Positions 17,043 through 25,914 are shown, numbered from the stretch's first letter. The stretch: 64,000 nt of DNA from Natronosalvus caseinilyticus (GCF_017357105.1 NZ_CP071596.1:992001-1056000); one strand, 5' to 3'. Notes: a model not told the origin generated them from the sequence alone. Made by a program: numbers and translations.

Positions 17043-17573
17043 CTACGATGATTCGAGGCCCGACTGCTCGTCGCGCGAACCAACCAGCTTCGTCGCGAAG
17101 AGGTCGGTGGTCGGCTCAAGGGAGCCGTAGAGGACGACCGCGAGGGCGACGAGCAGCGGCAGCGCCAGGAGGAGGAAGACTACGTCGTACAACCATCCGA
17201 ACCCACCCAGCAGCGGCGTGATCGCCGCTGCTAGTCCTCGATGGGCGACGAGGACGGCCGCGAGGACGGTCGCGACCCGGGTCACGGACGCGACGCGCTC
17301 GGCGACCTCGGGAGCGTCTCGCAGTCCCGTCTTCACGAGGTCGGCCAGCGCCGGGGCGAGCAACAGGAGGAGGCCGACGACGGCGAGCGTCGCGACGGCG
17401 CTCAGGAGGGCGGCGACGGTGAGCGAAGTCCCGGGGACGAGCCAGCCCGCACCTGGCAACAGCGTCGCCACCCACAGCACGACGACCACCGCGGCCGAGG
17501 CGAGCCCCAGCTTCGTCACTCGTTGCACCATTCGCGGGTCGAGCGTCGAACGACCGGATTCGTCTGAGTACAT
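17043..17573 (-). CDS. Four-helix membrane protein, unknown function
   Basis: 176 residues. After about 20 polar residues there are four hydrophobic helices (about 22-40, 48-75, 100-122 and 130-155), followed by a polar C-terminus. Between helices two and three lies a short KTGLRDAPEVAERV segment. The pattern resembles conserved haloarchaeal membrane proteins, and no catalytic motif is visible. I chose the start at MYSDESGRS because the upstream frame is basic and unconserved. Confidence 0.82.
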   Translation of the reverse strand: MYSDESGRSTLDPRMVQRVTKLGLASAAVVVVLWVATLLPGAGWLVPGTSLTVAALLSAVATLAVVGLLLLLAPALADLVKTGLRDAPEVAERVASVTRVATVLAAVLVAHRGLAAAITPLLGGFGWLYDVVFLLLALPLLVALAVVLYGSLEPTTDLFATKLVGSRDEQSGLESS

Positions 17574-17751
17574 GGCTGCAGTCGATGGCGACCACAGAAA
17601 AGGTAAAAAACGCCGACCATCGTCCGCGGGGTTCGCGACCGTTCGCCTCCGTTTGGGACCGTTCACGGGATTTAACGGGTCTATAGCGATCGCACGCGAT
17701 ATCGGTTCATCGACTCGAGGCGCGTCCGCTCGAAATGCGCCGATTCGAGGC

Positions 17752-18138
17752 TCACCGACGCACCGACTCGAGGCGCATTAGCGGGTAGCCGTCCTCCATC
17801 GCCATCCTGGTGACGACCTCGACGCCCTCGTAGGCGACGTCGATTTCGACTTCGAGGAATCGGCCGGTCAGTTCGGTGTACTCGGCGGCTCCCCCCTCGA
17901 GCGCGGCCTCGAGGACGTCCGTCCGGACATTGACGGTCACGTCGGTGCAGTGGGGCTGGTTCTCGATCGCTTCCTCCATCGCTCGCGCGAGGCTGTCGGC
18001 GCTCTCGAGGCTGATGGGAGTGCCGGCGAACTGGTGGTAGAGCGAGCCGAACTTGATGCCGGCCTCGAAGCAGGCCTGCTGGGCGTCCGTGGGAGCGGCG
18101 CTCGAGTCGCCGGCGTCGTCGGCGTCGTCGGTAGGCAT
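17752..18138 (-). CDS. mptD: Archaeal dihydroneopterin aldolase, MptD type
   Basis: 128 residues, the size of archaeal MptD (formerly DUF372). The enzyme cleaves 7,8-dihydroneopterin to 6-hydroxymethyl-dihydropterin and glycolaldehyde in the pterin branch leading to folate or methanopterin. Recognisable segments are CFEAGIKFGSLYHQFAGTP (about 23-41), SLARAMEEAIENQP and YTELTGRFLEVEIDVAYEGVEV. These match the family well. The N-terminal 18 residues are an acidic extension. The first bases upstream hold a TTCACTTTCG word. It is divergent from pspA, sharing about 150 bases of control region. Confidence 0.88.
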   Translation of the reverse strand: MPTDDADDAGDSSAAPTDAQQACFEAGIKFGSLYHQFAGTPISLESADSLARAMEEAIENQPHCTDVTVNVRTDVLEAALEGGAAEYTELTGRFLEVEIDVAYEGVEVVTRMAMEDGYPLMRLESVRR

Positions 18139-18250
18139 ACGTTCACTTTCGCATCCGGGCCTGTGGTCGTTGCGGTCCGCGGTGACGACGAGGAGCGAAT
18201 CGCCCGAACGATCGACTGCTCTCGGGCTCGCACGAAGAGTAGGTGATGTG

Positions 18251-18260
18251 AAGTTTTTAA
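18251..18260 (+). promoter_or_regulatory. TATA-like box of pspA
   Basis: AAGTTTTTAA lies 26-35 bases before the ATG of the PspA gene, giving a leaderless or nearly leaderless transcript. Confidence 0.6.
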
Positions 18261-18285
18261 GAGTCGGGAGCGACACGTAGTACGT

Positions 18286-19128
18286 ATGGGTATCCTCTCT
18301 CGGACGTCGTACATCATCCGGTCGAAGCTCAACGCGATCCTCGACCGCTCGGAGGATCCGACGCAGACGCTCGATTACTCCTACGAACAGATGCGCGACC
18401 AGCTCCAGCAGGTCAAACGCGGTATCGCCGACCTGACGACGCAGAAAAAGCGCCTCGAGATGCAGAAACGCCGCCTCGAGGAGAACGTCGAGAAGCACAA
18501 CGGGCAGGCCCGAACGGCGGTCCAGCAGGGACGGGAAGACCTCGCCCGGAAGGCCCTCGAGAAGAAGAAGGCCAAGATGAACCAGATCGAGGAACTCGAG
18601 CGCCAGATCTCGGACCTGCAGAACCAGCAGGATCGGCTGATCGAGCAGAAAGACGAGCTCCAGGGCCGCATCGAGGAGTTCCGCACGAAGAAGGAGACGA
18701 TGAAGGCCCGGTACGAGGCCGCCGAGGCAAGTTCCACGGTCTCGGAGGCGATGACCGCCACGGGAGAGGAGTTCGAGGACGTCGGCCGAGCGATCGAGCG
18801 CGCCGAGGAGAAGACCGAGGACATGGAGGCTCGCGCCGCCGCGATGGACGAACTCCACGAGTCGGGCGCGTTCGAGGACGTCCTCTCCGATAAGGACAGA
18901 ATCGACCGCGAACTCGAGGCGCTCTCGACCGACAGCGGTGTCGACGCCGAACTCGAGACGCTCAAAGCCGAGATGGGCGGCGAGGAGGCGACGGAGGGTG
19001 AGGCGGAGGCGTCAGCGGAGCTCGAGGCCGAGGGTGAGACGGAGGCCGAAACCGGAGCCGAGACCGATGTGAGCGACGCCGAGGTCGAGTCTGAACTCGC
19101 GGAGTTGAAAGAAGAAGAGGAGAACTAG
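18286..19128 (+). CDS. pspA: PspA/IM30 (ESCRT-III-like) membrane-stress protein
   Basis: 280 residues. The N-terminal 220 residues form the long coiled coils of the PspA/Vipp1 family: SYEQMRDQLQQV near 30, then heptads rich in Lys, Glu and Gln, and a helical segment around 180-220. A low-complexity Glu/Ala tail occupies the last 50. PspA proteins form ESCRT-III-like polymers on the cytosolic side of the membrane and are induced by membrane and salt stress. A TATA-like box is correctly placed. It is a stand-alone gene without other psp partners nearby. Confidence 0.93.
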   Translation: MGILSRTSYIIRSKLNAILDRSEDPTQTLDYSYEQMRDQLQQVKRGIADLTTQKKRLEMQKRRLEENVEKHNGQARTAVQQGREDLARKALEKKKAKMNQIEELERQISDLQNQQDRLIEQKDELQGRIEEFRTKKETMKARYEAAEASSTVSEAMTATGEEFEDVGRAIERAEEKTEDMEARAAAMDELHESGAFEDVLSDKDRIDRELEALSTDSGVDAELETLKAEMGGEEATEGEAEASAELEAEGETEAETGAETDVSDAEVESELAELKEEEEN

Positions 19129-19223
19129 TGCGGTTTCGAGCCTGACGTGAGGAGACGAACCGATTCCTTGCATCTGGTTCGTCTCTCCGATCGATGCTCG
19201 ATGGCGCACTGATTCGTCACAGC

Positions 19224-19345
19224 AGGTCTCGAGTGTGAGTGTCGGGTCTTGAATGTCGGCTGTCGGGTCTCTAGTGTCGAGTGTTGGCTTTCGAGTCTTG
19301 AATGTCGACTGTCAAGTCTCGAGCGTCCAGTGGCAGGTCCCTGAC
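19224..19345. repeat. Degenerate 20-25 bp repeats in an intergenic region
   Basis: Five or six imperfect copies of a word like GTCGGGTCTCGAGTGTCGA run in series downstream of pspA. A short related piece lies near 16230-16255. No open frame covers it. It appears to be a decayed minisatellite. Confidence 0.7.
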
Positions 19346-19380
19346 GTCGTCGGCCATCGGGTAGCGAACGTGCTGTACGT

Positions 19381-20028
19381 TCACGTCGGCGTCCCGAGTG
19401 CGGCAATGTCGTACGCTGCGATGTCGGCCGGCGACTCGAGGACGTACACGGTAAACGCCCACGTGCTACCGCTGTCGAGGTCGTTCGTGTGTCTGAAGTA
19501 GGCGCCGAGCAGGTCGTCAGCGTCGTCGTAGACGCGGACGCGGATTTCGACGAGCGCCAATCGATCGTTGCCCGCGTTCTCGAGGGTTCCCTGGACGGTC
19601 GAGCCCTGGTAACCGTCTTCCAGGACGAACTCGTGATCGATGAGGGTGATCGCGTCGAGCGGCGAGACGCCGTCGGCGGGGCCGTCGTCGGCGAGTGCCG
19701 CGGCGGCGGTCATCTCTTCGGCGGTTCGACCCTCGCCGTCGACGTCGACGGGGACGCGCTCCGTGTCCGCTCCCTCCTCGTCGTCCGTCCCGCCGTAGGA
19801 CGGGCTCGTCCCCGTTCCGAGGCACCCGGCGATCGCCATCCCGGCGATCGACCCGACGGCAGCGAGGGCGCCGCGCCGGGACGTCGAGGAGCCGGGCCAC
19901 TCGCTTCTCCCGGTCGGTGGGTCCCGCCAGTCCGGGTGCTGTCGGTGCGATCGCTCGTCGTTTGTGTTGTACGTGCTACGCTTGCTCCTCGCCGACCTCG
20001 AGTTCGTTCGCTCGCCGTCCTGATCCAT
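19381..20028 (-). CDS. Tat-exported lipoprotein with FxLYD-like domain
   Basis: 215 residues. After an unusually long polar N-terminus (about 50 residues) comes a twin Arg (51-52), a hydrophobic stretch and a lipobox AIAGC with Cys69 as the lipidation site. The C-terminal 100 residues form a beta domain with GSTVQGTLENAGNDRLALVEIRV-type strands, the FxLYD pattern of haloarchaeal surface lipoproteins. The true start may lie closer to the twin Arg, and an in-frame ATG at 20037 is also possible. Function unknown. Confidence 0.82.
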   Translation of the reverse strand: MDQDGERTNSRSARSKRSTYNTNDERSHRQHPDWRDPPTGRSEWPGSSTSRRGALAAVGSIAGMAIAGCLGTGTSPSYGGTDDEEGADTERVPVDVDGEGRTAEEMTAAAALADDGPADGVSPLDAITLIDHEFVLEDGYQGSTVQGTLENAGNDRLALVEIRVRVYDDADDLLGAYFRHTNDLDSGSTWAFTVYVLESPADIAAYDIAALGTPT

Positions 20029-20260
20029 GGTCGCCATCGCTGGTTTCACGTCGACGCCGATGGGGTTTAGTCTGTGGCATGCACCTGAACGGGCGTGTCC
20101 ACGGGGCGACCTCGACTGGCGCTCGAGGCGGTTCCCAGATTGGTGTGCAGTTCCCCGAGGGCGCAACTTCGGGCGCTGATCGACCGTGACGGTCCGCCGA
20201 GCGACCACGACAGCCGTTTGCAACGACGACGCTTTTGCTCGTGGCCGGTGAACGCCGACT

Positions 20261-21325
20261 ATGGTCGGTGACGAGACGAGTAGAGCCACAGCCGACGAGG
20301 CATCGGCCTCGAGACGACCAACCATTTTCGCCCGCTTTCAGCGGTGGGTGCTCGTGGACGGCGATCGGCTGTTCGTCGCCGCGTGCATTTCGGTCGGCAC
20401 GTTCGTGTTCTTTCTGGGACTGGACTGGCTCGGCGTCATCTCGTTCGCCAACGCCAACTCGATCACCCGACTGGCCAGTGGGATGGTCGCCGGGACGTTC
20501 TCGCTGGTCACGCTCGTCGTCTCGATCAACCAGCTCATCCTCTCACAGGAGTTCACGTCCGCCGGAGCGGCGGAGGATAGACTCGAGGGCGTCGAATCCT
20601 TCAGGTCCGAGGTCGCGAAGACGATCGGTGATCCGGTCGCCCCGGCGTCGCCGGCTCGCGTTCTCGAGGAACTGTTCGCGTCCATTCACGGGAGAGCGAC
20701 CACCCTCGAGGACGAGGCGGACACCCTCGAGGGCGACGCCCGGGAGGACGTTCGGCGGTACGTCCGCGCCGTCGAGTCGAGCACGGAACGCGCCCAGACG
20801 CTCCTCTCGGAATCGAACGCCGAAAAATCGAACACCGAAACGTTCGATGCGGTGTCGGTCGCCGTCGAGTACGACGTCTCGAGACACCTTTACACCGCCA
20901 AGCGACTCAGTCGCCATCACGAGGGGGCGCTCTCGCGGCCGGCTCGCGAGGCCCTCGACCGGATCGTCGCGGACCTCGAGTTGTTCACGGTCGCCCGCGA
21001 ACACATCAAAACGACGTACCTCCAGCGAGAGCTGACCCGCTTTTCCCAGCTCACGATCCTGACCGGGGTTCCGGCGATCACGTCGGCGTTGCTGATCGGG
21101 TTTCTGTACGCCGGTCGGACGGGGGCGGTCATCGCGTTGCCGGCGCTTCCGTGGGTCGTGAGCGGCCTCCTCGCGGTGGTCTTCGTCCCACTCGCGCTGC
21201 TCACGGCGTACATTCTGCGGACGGCGACGATCACGCGGCGGACGGTCTCGATCGGGCCGCTGGTTCTCGAGTCCGAGTCGGGATCGACGTCGGATCGGTG
21301 TACACCCGAACTGGACTCCAGATGA
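20261..21325 (+). CDS. Four-helix membrane protein with large cytosolic loop
   Basis: 354 residues. Two N-terminal hydrophobic helices (about 38-58 and 68-92), a soluble acidic helical loop of about 150 residues, then two helices (about 253-275 and 282-308). The segments RLASGMVAGTFSLVTLVVSINQLILSQEF and YDVSRHLYTAKRLS look conserved for the family. The layout with two helix pairs flanking a cytosolic domain is reminiscent of small channel or sensor proteins, but I recognise no named family. The start precedes a polar leader of about 30 residues. Confidence 0.82.
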   Translation: MVGDETSRATADEASASRRPTIFARFQRWVLVDGDRLFVAACISVGTFVFFLGLDWLGVISFANANSITRLASGMVAGTFSLVTLVVSINQLILSQEFTSAGAAEDRLEGVESFRSEVAKTIGDPVAPASPARVLEELFASIHGRATTLEDEADTLEGDAREDVRRYVRAVESSTERAQTLLSESNAEKSNTETFDAVSVAVEYDVSRHLYTAKRLSRHHEGALSRPAREALDRIVADLELFTVAREHIKTTYLQRELTRFSQLTILTGVPAITSALLIGFLYAGRTGAVIALPALPWVVSGLLAVVFVPLALLTAYILRTATITRRTVSIGPLVLESESGSTSDRCTPELDSR

Positions 21326-21330
21326 GGCCG

Positions 21331-21747
21331 TTATCGGTCGACTGGAGCGCGTTCGTACTGGAGCGGATCACTCTTTCCGTGTCCGTCCCCGCTCGCGGCG
21401 AGCTGCTCGGGGAAGGTGGGAGCAGCCGTCTCGATCGCCTCGAGTACGGCCGCGAGTTCGTCGAAGTTGTCGCCGCGGCTCGCACAGAACGGCTCGCGAC
21501 TCCAGTCGACGTAGTTCCCGTCGGCGAGTAGCGGCAAGTCCCGGTGGTGAAGCCGGATCGTGACGGCGCGCTGGTCGTCTCCATCCTCGTGACGCTGGGC
21601 GGCCTCCGGAAGGGCCACGGACTCGGTCGGCCCAACCTCGAGCAGCGACGCCACGAGGCGACGCCTCGACGACGCCGAGAGTGCCTCGAATACTCGATTC
21701 CACCGCTCGACGACCCGTGTTTCGGTGTGAGGCCGCTCGAATGCCAT
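21331..21747 (-). CDS. Haloarchaeal HTH regulator (ArsR/DUF7344-like)
   Basis: 138 residues. The segment RVFEALSASSRRRLVASLLE (about 18-37) followed by HRDLPLLADGNYVDW (about 73-87) is the winged-helix pattern of haloarchaeal ArsR-like regulators. The remainder is a helical dimerisation region. The start at MAFERPH is supported by a TATA box (CTATTTATGC on the coding strand, 21771-21780) 24-33 bases upstream. The longer frame starting at 21798 would begin upstream of that box. Confidence 0.85.
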   Translation of the reverse strand: MAFERPHTETRVVERWNRVFEALSASSRRRLVASLLEVGPTESVALPEAAQRHEDGDDQRAVTIRLHHRDLPLLADGNYVDWSREPFCASRGDNFDELAAVLEAIETAAPTFPEQLAASGDGHGKSDPLQYERAPVDR

Positions 21748-21770
21748 GGTCTCGTTGTTTCGAGCTGCTG

Positions 21771-21780
21771 GCATAAATAG
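21771..21780 (-). promoter_or_regulatory. TATA-like box deciding the start of the HTH gene
   Basis: CTATTTATGC on the minus strand lies 24-33 bases upstream of the ATG at 21747 and overlaps the longer alternative coding frame. It argues for a leaderless transcript starting at that ATG. Confidence 0.6.
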
Positions 21781-21857
21781 TTTGTGGATTGTTGACATAC
21801 AACGTGGTGTGTCGACTTGTCTTGCTCCCGTGCGAGGAATCCCACCGGTAGCGGACT

Positions 21858-22898
21858 TCACGATCGAACGACGCCGGTCCCGACCCGCTCGAGACCCTCG
21901 AGGTCGATGCGACCGCCTGGTATCGACACGCCATCGTAGGGGTCGTCCGCGAGCAACAGCGACCCGTCCAGGTCGGCGTAGTCGAGCAGCGGCGCGAGGT
22001 GACAGGCTGCAGCGATCGAGGCGTTGGACTCGGTCATGCAGCCACACATCACCTGGAGGCCGTGTGCGCGCGCGGTGTGCACGATCCGGCGCGCCTCGCG
22101 AAGGCTCCCGCACTTCATCAGTTTCAGGTTGGCCACGTCACACCGCTCGGCGATCTGGGGCACGTCGCTCGCGGTGAGGCAGGACTCGTCGGCGGCGATC
22201 GGCAGCGCCGCTCGCTCGTAGACGTACCGAAGGCCTTCGGGGTCGTCCGCCGAGACGGGTTGCTCGACGAACTCGAGGTCGTACTCGGCCAGCGCCTCGA
22301 TCCGCGAGACCGCTTCTCGTGGCGTCCAGGCCTCGTTCGCGTCGACGTAGAGGCGAACGTCGGGGGCGACGTCGCGAATCGCCTCGACGATCTCGAGGTC
22401 GCGGTCGGTGCCGAGTTTGACCTTCAACGTCCCGAAGCCGCGCTCGAGGGCGGTCTCGGTTTTCTCGCGCATTCGTTCGGTGCTGTCGATGCCGATTGTG
22501 TAGGAACTCTCGACCGTCTCGGCGGGGTCGAGTCCCCAGTACCGATAGAGCGGGACGTCGAGGCGCTTCGCCACGAGGTCGTGGAGGGCGATGCTGACGG
22601 CACACCGGGCGGCGGGATTGCGTTCGATCGTCTCGCGCAGCCGGCGCTCGATTCGCTCGAGCTGGTGGGGCTCGCCGACGTCCTCGACGACCGCCAGCAG
22701 GTCCGGCAGGACCGCCTCGACCGTCGCCGCCGTCTCGCCGTAGTGCGACGAAGGCGCTGCCCCACCGACGCCGACGGTTCCGTCCTCGTCCTCGATCCTG
22801 ACGATTACGTTTTCGGCGGTCGTCTGCGTCCCGCGGGCGATCGTGAACGGGAACTCGAGCGGCATCGTCACCCGCTCGAACCCGGTCTCGAGGCTCAC
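21858..22898 (-). CDS. Dipeptide epimerase-like enolase superfamily enzyme
   Basis: 346 residues starting at a GTG that overlaps the stop of the upstream DUF1611 gene. It has the full catalytic set of the muconate-lactonising/L-Ala-D/L-Glu epimerase group: Lys159 and Lys161 (KVKLG), metal ligands Asp186 (DANEAW), Glu212 (EQPV) and Asp237 (ADES), and Lys262. It should racemise the alpha carbon of a dipeptide or N-acyl amino acid. Which substrate is used cannot be read from the motifs. Haloarchaea lack murein, so peptide scavenging is more plausible than cell-wall recycling. Confidence 0.9.
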   Translation of the reverse strand: MSLETGFERVTMPLEFPFTIARGTQTTAENVIVRIEDEDGTVGVGGAAPSSHYGETAATVEAVLPDLLAVVEDVGEPHQLERIERRLRETIERNPAARCAVSIALHDLVAKRLDVPLYRYWGLDPAETVESSYTIGIDSTERMREKTETALERGFGTLKVKLGTDRDLEIVEAIRDVAPDVRLYVDANEAWTPREAVSRIEALAEYDLEFVEQPVSADDPEGLRYVYERAALPIAADESCLTASDVPQIAERCDVANLKLMKCGSLREARRIVHTARAHGLQVMCGCMTESNASIAAACHLAPLLDYADLDGSLLLADDPYDGVSIPGGRIDLEGLERVGTGVVRS

Positions 22899-23911
22899 AG
22901 CAACACCTCCAGCAAGTCGTCGGTCCCGTACCGGATGACGTCCGTGGCGGGTTTCCCCAGGTCGGCCTCGAAGGCGTCGACGGCCTCGCGGGCGTCGTCG
23001 TCCTCGAGCCCGTAGGTGTTGAGTGCGCCGGCGACGACCGAGGTTGGATAGACTGGCTCGGCGAGACTCTCGTAGAGATCGACGTAGGTTTGCATGGACG
23101 GGACCGTCACGTCGTAGTCGTACGCGAGCATCTCCCGTTCGGCCGCGTGACAGAGGACCAGTTTGTCGGCCATCGCCCCGTGGAGGATGCCGCAGGTCAC
23201 GGCGGAGTAGGCGGGGTGGATGATGCTCCCCTGTCCCTCGACGAACAGGTAGTCGTGGTCGTCGCCCTTCTCGAGGATCATCTCTTCGACCGATCCGGCC
23301 GTGAAGTCGCTGACGACCCGGTCGACGGGGTTGCCCCATCCCTCGATCATGATCCCCGTCTGGCCGGTTGGAATTATCGCGGCGTCGTGGCCCGCCTCGC
23401 GGGCGTCGCGGGCGAGTTCCATCGTCGACGTCATCTTCCCGACCGAACAGTCGGTGCCGACCGTCAGAATCACTTCCGCGTCGACCTCGTCGGCGACGCC
23501 TTCGGCGACCGTCAACTCGTCGTGTGGTTTCCTGACGTCCCAGACGTCGGCGCCGTACTCGTCGGCGAGGGTGGCGAACTCCTCGTCGTCCTCGAGGAAG
23601 TAGTGCAGCCCCGAGATGAGGTCGCAGCCGTACTCGAGGGCCGTGCGCACGTCCTCGCGCCAGCTGGAGTCGAACCCGCCGCCGACTGGCGCGATGCCGA
23701 TGAGCAAGGCGTCGACGCTCCCGGCCTCGAGGTCTGCCATGCTCGAGACGATGGGTGCGTCCTGGACGTCCGGGACAAAGTCGGCGACGCGGTCGCCGGC
23801 CGTCTCGCGGTCGAGGACGCCGACGACGTCGTAGTCCGCGTAGCGGAGCACGCCGAGGGCCGTCTTGGCGTGGTCGGGGAACTTTTCGTGAGCGAGGATA
23901 GCGACGCGCAT
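22895..23911 (-). CDS. DUF1611 P-loop protein
   Basis: 338 residues. The N-terminal half is a Rossmann-like domain. The C-terminal half has a P-loop, GTDCSVGK at 152-159, and a VEGQGSIIHP segment near 227, both typical of DUF1611. It is co-transcribed with the dipeptide epimerase, with GTGA overlap. The pairing with an epimerase is a recurring context known for DUF1611, and suggests ATP-dependent modification of a D-amino acid or dipeptide. The exact reaction is an inference. Confidence 0.9.
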   Translation of the reverse strand: MRVAILAHEKFPDHAKTALGVLRYADYDVVGVLDRETAGDRVADFVPDVQDAPIVSSMADLEAGSVDALLIGIAPVGGGFDSSWREDVRTALEYGCDLISGLHYFLEDDEEFATLADEYGADVWDVRKPHDELTVAEGVADEVDAEVILTVGTDCSVGKMTSTMELARDAREAGHDAAIIPTGQTGIMIEGWGNPVDRVVSDFTAGSVEEMILEKGDDHDYLFVEGQGSIIHPAYSAVTCGILHGAMADKLVLCHAAEREMLAYDYDVTVPSMQTYVDLYESLAEPVYPTSVVAGALNTYGLEDDDAREAVDAFEADLGKPATDVIRYGTDDLLEVLL

Positions 23912-24167
23912 GCGCGGATAGACGGCGAGGGGGAACCTTATTCTGTCGTCACCGGCGACCTGGCCAGCGCCGGTACGCGCCCGCTGGATTGAGGGTTTGG
24001 ACGCACGTCTTCTCGAGGCAACCCGAACGAGCGCCCGCTAGAGGCGGCACCCGAACACGCAGACGTTCGGTCCGGGAGGAGACACGACCTCGAGTTCGCT
24101 ACCGATTTCGCGTCCCGAAACCGTTCTACCCGTCCGGTAATTTCGCTTTTCACCCCCGCAATCAATA

Positions 24168-24182
24168 CTATACAAGTTATAG
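24168..24182. repeat. 15-bp palindromic element, copy 1
   Basis: CTATACAAGTTATAG, an inverted CTATA/TATAG pair around five bases, lies 7 bases past the VLRF1-gene stop in an unusually AT-rich patch. A near-identical copy (13 of 15) is at 46039-46053. Confidence 0.6.
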
Positions 24183-24188
24183 CTATGG

Positions 24189-25157
24189 TTATAGAACGAT
24201 CAGTTCCGTCGTGAAGAACGACCGGAACGCGTCCTCGAGCGCCGCCTTCGGTTTCCCCGTCGCGTCGACGGTGGCCGTCGCCGTTGGTTCGACGCCGTGC
24301 TCGATCAGCCGCGAGACGGCCTCGTCCTGGCCGACGAGGTACAGCGGGCCGTCCCGTCGGTCGGCGATTTCGCTCCGACAGCGCTCGAGGTGGTCGGCGA
24401 TCTGGCCGTCGCGGATGCGCTCGAAGCGTCCCTGTGAGAAGCCGCCCTTCGAGTGCCTTCCTTTGACGTCGCTCTCGAACCCGCGATAGTCGAGGCGGTC
24501 GCCGCCGTCGTAGACGCCGAGGGCGAACAGGTCCGCGCGAACGAGCGAAAGCGTGAACCGTCCGTGCGGGAGAAACCACGAGCGCTCGAGTCGGAACCGA
24601 TCGTCCCACTCGAGGTGTGGCCCAGCGGCGCCGTCGCTCGAGCGTCTCGCGTCGCGTTCCGCGGCGCGGGGATCGACGGGTGGCGAGAGGGCGACCGCGA
24701 CCAGTTCGGCGTCGTCGACGCACACGACGGCGGGGTCGAGGGTCTCGAGCAGGGCCATCCGCTCGCCGAGCACCTCCGTCAGGACATCGGGCGCGGAATC
24801 GGGACCGTCGTCCGTCGGTACCACCGCCGTCAGCGCTCCCTCCGGCCCCGTTCGAAACGACTCGAGGCGCTCGAGGACCGACGATAGTTCCGCGCCACGG
24901 ATGCGGTCGCGTCGGCGCGGGTCTATTTCCAGGTCGGCGTCCGTCCGGTCAGCCCGAAGCCGCTCGAGTTCGCCCTCGAGTTGGGCGATCCGATCCTCGA
25001 GCCGGTTCTGCTCGCGCTCGGCCGTCTGTCGTGCCGTGACGGCTTCCGACCGGCGATCGGATTCGGCCTCGTACCGTCGACGTAGTCGCTCGTTTTCCTC
25101 CTCGAGGTCGGCGATGCGGTCCTTGAGCGTCGCCCGCCCGAGCAACTCGTCGATCAT
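24189..25157 (-). CDS. VLRF1 (Vms1/Ankzf1-like) release-factor homologue
   Basis: 322 residues. An N-terminal coiled coil (about 10-75) precedes a domain (about 90-322) carrying SKGGFSQGRFERIR at about 236-249. This matches the GxxQ-type catalytic loop of the VLRF1 domain, an eRF1-like fold. In eukaryotes Vms1/Ankzf1 releases nascent chains from tRNA on stalled 60S subunits, so a ribosome-rescue peptidyl-tRNA hydrolase role is likely. A conserved Gln (242) is retained. The C-terminal domain LYLVGQDEAVSRLIEHG is also eRF1-like. The start is placed at MIDELLGRAT. Confidence 0.82.
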   Translation of the reverse strand: MIDELLGRATLKDRIADLEEENERLRRRYEAESDRRSEAVTARQTAEREQNRLEDRIAQLEGELERLRADRTDADLEIDPRRRDRIRGAELSSVLERLESFRTGPEGALTAVVPTDDGPDSAPDVLTEVLGERMALLETLDPAVVCVDDAELVAVALSPPVDPRAAERDARRSSDGAAGPHLEWDDRFRLERSWFLPHGRFTLSLVRADLFALGVYDGGDRLDYRGFESDVKGRHSKGGFSQGRFERIRDGQIADHLERCRSEIADRRDGPLYLVGQDEAVSRLIEHGVEPTATATVDATGKPKAALEDAFRSFFTTELIVL

Positions 25158-25185
25158 CGACCGGATACGTGTATGGAGAGTACTT

Positions 25186-25644
25186 CTAGGTCCCGGTTCC
25201 TGGTCCCGACCCGTGCCCCGGACCCGGTCCGCGTCCAGTATCGGACCCATCGGTGTCGTCGGTGCCATCGACGCCCTCGCCCATCGACGGGTAGCGATCC
25301 TGGTAGCCCCCCAGGCCGAGTCCGAGCAACTGTTCGGCCCGGTCGCGTCGCGCCAGGAACACCTCCCGGAGGCTCGGCGGGTTTCGAATCTGGGATCCCT
25401 CGAGCATCGACTCGGGAACCGCGAGGGTGTTCGTCGGGACCGAATCGTCGCCGTGGACGGCGAAGTGTCCCGACTCGAGTTTCATCACGAGCGGGGCGTC
25501 GAGCGGTTCGACTCCCTCGCCGGTCGTGTAGACGGCCTCGTTGATCCGTTCGTGTTGCGTTCGTTCCATGATGGCCTGATCGCCGTTCGCGGGCGTCACG
25601 TAGAGCCGACCGAGGTAGTAGCTTCGAGAGAAGATTTCGAACAT
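25186..25644 (-). CDS. DUF5802 family protein
   Basis: 152 residues. The first 110 match a conserved haloarchaeal family: MFEIFSRSYYLGRLYV, then HERINEAVYTTGEG and PLVMKLESGHFAVHG. The last 40 residues are Gly/Pro/Thr-rich and probably disordered. No catalytic residues are evident. It lies just upstream of the VLRF1 gene in the same direction (28-base gap), so the two may be co-transcribed. Confidence 0.85.
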   Translation of the reverse strand: MFEIFSRSYYLGRLYVTPANGDQAIMERTQHERINEAVYTTGEGVEPLDAPLVMKLESGHFAVHGDDSVPTNTLAVPESMLEGSQIRNPPSLREVFLARRDRAEQLLGLGLGGYQDRYPSMGEGVDGTDDTDGSDTGRGPGPGHGSGPGTGT

Positions 25645-25914
25645 GCTACCTGATACCACGGCACGATATCGTATAACTATTGTGCGAATACCTTATCAGT
25701 GAGTGCTTTCAGCGTCCTTTCGAATGGCTCGAGGCCGCTCGAGCACGCGAACACAGGCGACTGGTCTGGTAACGACGCCCGAATTGCCAGTCGACGGACG
25801 GCGGCGCCCACGGGTGATTTGAACGCTCAAAACGGTTCGAACGGTTCTGGTGAACGCAAAAACGGTCCGAACGAAACTCCGTCTTTTTAGTCGTGTTTGG
25901 GGAAGCTTCGAGTA

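Noticed and set aside
21998-23015. 338-codon plus-strand frame opposite the epimerase
   Set aside because: It is a shadow frame with no recognised motif, while the minus strand holds catalytic Lys, Asp and Glu residues in order.
25186-25300. Gly/Pro tail of DUF5802 as a frameshift artefact
   Set aside because: The frame is open to a natural stop and low-complexity tails are common in haloarchaeal proteins.
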